DNA of 64,000 bases from Sphingobacterium micropteri (GTDB taxonomy: Bacteria > Bacteroidota > Bacteroidia > Sphingobacteriales > Sphingobacteriaceae). Shown here piece by piece: positions 62,055-64,000 of the stretch. The translations under genes and the position numbers were made by a program. Below the pieces are notes generated by a model. That model saw nothing but the letters and a program-made list of their open reading frames with translations, made no database searches and was not told where the DNA came from. Every line of letters starts with the position of its first letter. The first letter of the stretch is position 1. The DNA lies in the NCBI RefSeq assembly GCF_014692515.1, contig NZ_JACOIK010000013.1, positions 1-64,000 on the forward strand. Reading direction: 5' to 3'.

Positions 62055-62879
62055 ATGATGGAGTTAGATATCGTGAAGAACGATGATATGGAAATGTTAT
62101 TAAAAGATATTTCGCATTTATATGGTTATGATTTTACACAATATAGTAAGGCATCTTTAAAACGGCGTCTCAATAGGATCTGTATGCTCGATAAGTTTAC
62201 TAGTTTTGCAGAATTAAGATATCGACTTATTCATGATAGCACTTATTTGTCCCGATTTATTGAGGAAATAACGGTTAATGTGACCGAGATGTTTAGGGAT
62301 CCCCATTTTTACGCAACGTTACGTCATCATATTTTACCCCTTTTAGGCACTTATCCATTCATCCGTATATGGGTTGCAGGTTGTTCTACAGGAGAGGAAG
62401 CATATTCATTGGCGATATTACTGAAGGAAACAAATTTATTTGATAAAACGTTGATTTATGCTACAGACATCAATCCTAGCGTGCTCGAAAAGGCATCCAA
62501 AGGGATTTTTCCGTTAAACCACATGAAACAGTATTCGAGAAATTATATCCTGTCTGGAGGCAAAAACGATTTCTCTTCTTATTACGTTTCCATGTATGAT
62601 GTGGCCAAATTCCATTCTAATTTAAGTAGTCGAATGATTTTTTCCACGCATAATCTAGTATCGGATTCTTCCTTTAACGAATTTCAGCTTATTTTGTGTC
62701 GGAACGTCCTTATTTATTTTGATAAAGACCTTCAGAACAAGGTGTTTAAGCTGTTTGATGATAGTCTTCAACCCCTTGGTTTTTTGGCCTTGGGAGCCAA
62801 AGAAACCCTTCGGTTTTCCAATGTGGAACATCATTATAAACAGTGGAATGAGGATAGAATTTGGAAAAAAATATCGTAG
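62055..62879 (+). CDS. cheR: CheR-type protein-glutamate methyltransferase
   Basis: The 274-residue protein has the N-terminal CheR helix bundle (YGYDFTQYSKASLKRRLNRI) and the SAM-binding IRIWVAGCSTGEEAYSLAILL, then ATDINPSVLEKA and LILCRNVLIYFDKD. It methylates glutamates of chemoreceptors in motile bacteria, but no receptor or flagellar genes are here. In this setting it more likely modifies a sensor kinase. It starts directly at the stop of the response regulator. Confidence 0.92.
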   Translation: MMELDIVKNDDMEMLLKDISHLYGYDFTQYSKASLKRRLNRICMLDKFTSFAELRYRLIHDSTYLSRFIEEITVNVTEMFRDPHFYATLRHHILPLLGTYPFIRIWVAGCSTGEEAYSLAILLKETNLFDKTLIYATDINPSVLEKASKGIFPLNHMKQYSRNYILSGGKNDFSSYYVSMYDVAKFHSNLSSRMIFSTHNLVSDSSFNEFQLILCRNVLIYFDKDLQNKVFKLFDDSLQPLGFLALGAKETLRFSNVEHHYKQWNEDRIWKKIS

Positions 62880-62883
62880 TGTG

Positions 62884-63465
62884 ATGAAAAATAGAAAGGC
62901 TACAGAGATTTTATTGATAGGTGGCTCTGCCGGAAGCATCAGCGTCCTTTTGGAAGTCTTGCCCCATCTTAATGATCACCTCTCTTTTCCTATCATGGTT
63001 ATTGTTCATCGCCAGGCACATCCCGAAAGTATATTGGAAGGATTATTAGCATTTCGTAGCCGTTTACCTGTGGAGGAAGCCTATGATAAAATGATATTAA
63101 AGGCAAGTCGTATTTATTTAGTGCCGGCAGATTATCATCTTCTATTTGAAGACAAACAGATGGTGTCTTTGGACTATTCGGAGAAAGTAAACTATTCCAG
63201 ACCCTCCATTGATGTTACATTTCAGTCTGCCGCTCAGATATTTATGGGGCATACAGCAGCGCTATTATTATCTGGAGCCAACGCAGATGGTTTGGAAGGT
63301 TTGCGTTGTATAGCACAGCAACAAGGAGACGTACTTGTACAAGATCCCGATACGGCTGAAATAGCCTATATGCCACAACAGGCCCTTCTTAATTTACAGG
63401 TTGATGCGGTTCTAAAGCCAAGAGAAATGGCTTCCTTTATCAATCAGTTAAGTACAAAATATTAA
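62884..63465 (+). CDS. CheB-type methylesterase domain protein
   Basis: From the ATG at 62884 the protein has 193 residues and consists of the CheB catalytic domain only, without a receiver. The triad can be seen as S15 (GGSAGS), H42 (VIVHRQAHPES) and an Asp in LLLSGANADGLEG. It reverses methylation by CheR, encoded 4 nt upstream. The single-domain form is usual in Bacteroidota signalling clusters. Confidence 0.9.
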   Translation: MKNRKATEILLIGGSAGSISVLLEVLPHLNDHLSFPIMVIVHRQAHPESILEGLLAFRSRLPVEEAYDKMILKASRIYLVPADYHLLFEDKQMVSLDYSEKVNYSRPSIDVTFQSAAQIFMGHTAALLLSGANADGLEGLRCIAQQQGDVLVQDPDTAEIAYMPQQALLNLQVDAVLKPREMASFINQLSTKY

Positions 63466-63478
63466 CATTTACCATACT

Positions 63479-63847
63479 ATGAAAAACAAAAAAATACTTG
63501 TATTTGATGATGACACCAATATTTTGGATGTTTTTACGATAGTTCTCGAAGCTTCGGGATACGACGTAGAAATCTCCGAAACCTCTCATAATATTTTAGA
63601 GAGGGTCAGAGAAGTAAACCCCGATATGATTATTATGGATAATTGGATTCCGAATATCGGAGGGGTGAAGGCCACGCAAATACTGAAAAGTGAATCTGCT
63701 TTTAAGCATATTCCGGTCATTTATTGCTCGGCGAATAATGATGTAAGCTCCCTTGCCGAACAGGCTGGTGCAGAAGCATATCTCGCTAAGCCATTTGATT
63801 TAGATGAGTTGGAAAACAAGGTGGCAAGTTTACTTCGAAACGTTTAA
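63479..63847 (+). CDS. Single-domain response regulator
   Basis: The 122-residue receiver has VFDDDTNILDVFTIVLE, IIMDNWIPNIGGVKAT and AEAYLAKPFDLDEL. The phosphoacceptor is D54 in MDNW. It differs clearly from the receiver at 61677, so it probably belongs to another branch of the pathway. It lies 13 nt after the CheB-like gene. Confidence 0.92.
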   Translation: MKNKKILVFDDDTNILDVFTIVLEASGYDVEISETSHNILERVREVNPDMIIMDNWIPNIGGVKATQILKSESAFKHIPVIYCSANNDVSSLAEQAGAEAYLAKPFDLDELENKVASLLRNV

Positions 63848-63870
63848 GCTGTATACGGTGTTCTATAATT

Positions 63871-64000
63871 ATGATGACAATAGAAAAGAATAGAAAGTTG
63901 CAACAATGGTTGCTTCGGCTTTTTGTATTATTGCTGTATAGTATTATTCATCCTGGGGTTCAATCCCAGGATTCGCTTTTTTATTCCCAGCAGTTTGTTT
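63871..64000 (+). CDS. Exported protein, cut by window edge
   Basis: An open frame starts at the ATG at 63871 and runs without stop to the last base (43 codons). It shows a signal-anchor pattern (LQQWLLRLFVLLLYSIIHPG) followed by QSQDSLFYSQQFV. In this position a further sensor protein with a periplasmic domain is plausible, but nothing more can be said. Confidence 0.55.
   Translation, partial: MMTIEKNRKLQQWLLRLFVLLLYSIIHPGVQSQDSLFYSQQFV

Noticed and set aside
1-64000. CRISPR arrays, tRNA genes, prophage or intact insertion sequences
   Set aside because: No regularly spaced repeats, cloverleaf patterns, integrase or transposase frames were recognised anywhere in the window.

Overview
The window reads as chromosomal DNA from a Bacteroidota member of the Sphingobacteriales, close to Sphingobacterium or Olivibacter. 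The signs are SusC/SusD pairs, TonB-dependent receptors with an N-terminal carboxypeptidase-regulatory-like domain, DUF3127, Bacteroidota-type promoters (TTTG about 19 bp before TAnnTTTG), no Shine-Dalgarno sequences, and moderate AT content. No tRNA, phage, intact insertion sequence or CRISPR array was seen.

Layout. 1-165: 3' end of an rRNA operon (5S rRNA and terminator). 0.2-4.7 kb: housekeeping genes (dnaG, a glutaminyl cyclase lipoprotein, ruvX, ybeY, ndk). 4.8-10.9 kb: a MarR-headed fatty-acid beta-oxidation operon. 10.9-33 kb: an accessory region devoted to sulfur compounds. 33-35.8 kb: two exported unknown proteins plus an ECF sigma factor and a membrane anti-sigma-like protein. 36-55.5 kb: mainly housekeeping genes (RNA methyltransferases, mutY, ssb, pheS, miaB, lptE, secG, groESL) with a few unknowns. 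55.6-64 kb: two small membrane proteins, then a two-component array (two hybrid kinases, two single-domain response regulators, CheR, CheB) running to the window edge.

The part most worth reading is 10.9-33 kb. A TauE/SafE-type (sulfite/sulfonate) exporter stands at one end and a YeiH-type putative sulfate exporter at the other. Between them lie two TonB-dependent receptors, one SusC/SusD pair, an iduronate-2-sulfatase-like enzyme, two relics of further sulfatases, two DoxX-like membrane paralogues, a c-type cytochrome lipoprotein and a SoxC-like molybdopterin sulfite dehydrogenase. From susC at 17946 to the YeiH gene ending at 32941, ten genes run on one strand with gaps of 47 nt or less.

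The same small control elements recur in this region. A 15-bp inverted-repeat operator lies 18-19 bp upstream of TATATTTG at three promoters (TauE, receptor 1, susC). Two short leader ORFs end in (Y/F)CLSL(R/K)MRMC, each followed by mutually exclusive hairpins that look like a cysteine-codon transcription attenuator. A hairpin with a GGCGTTGGC loop and a stem that changes by compensation occurs four times, just before start codons. My reading is a sulfur-starvation regulon: import of sulfated or sulfonated organics, desulfation, oxidation of sulfite to sulfate, and export of the excess, controlled at initiation by one operator and during leader translation by cysteine supply. The elements are visible in the sequence; the regulatory logic is inference.
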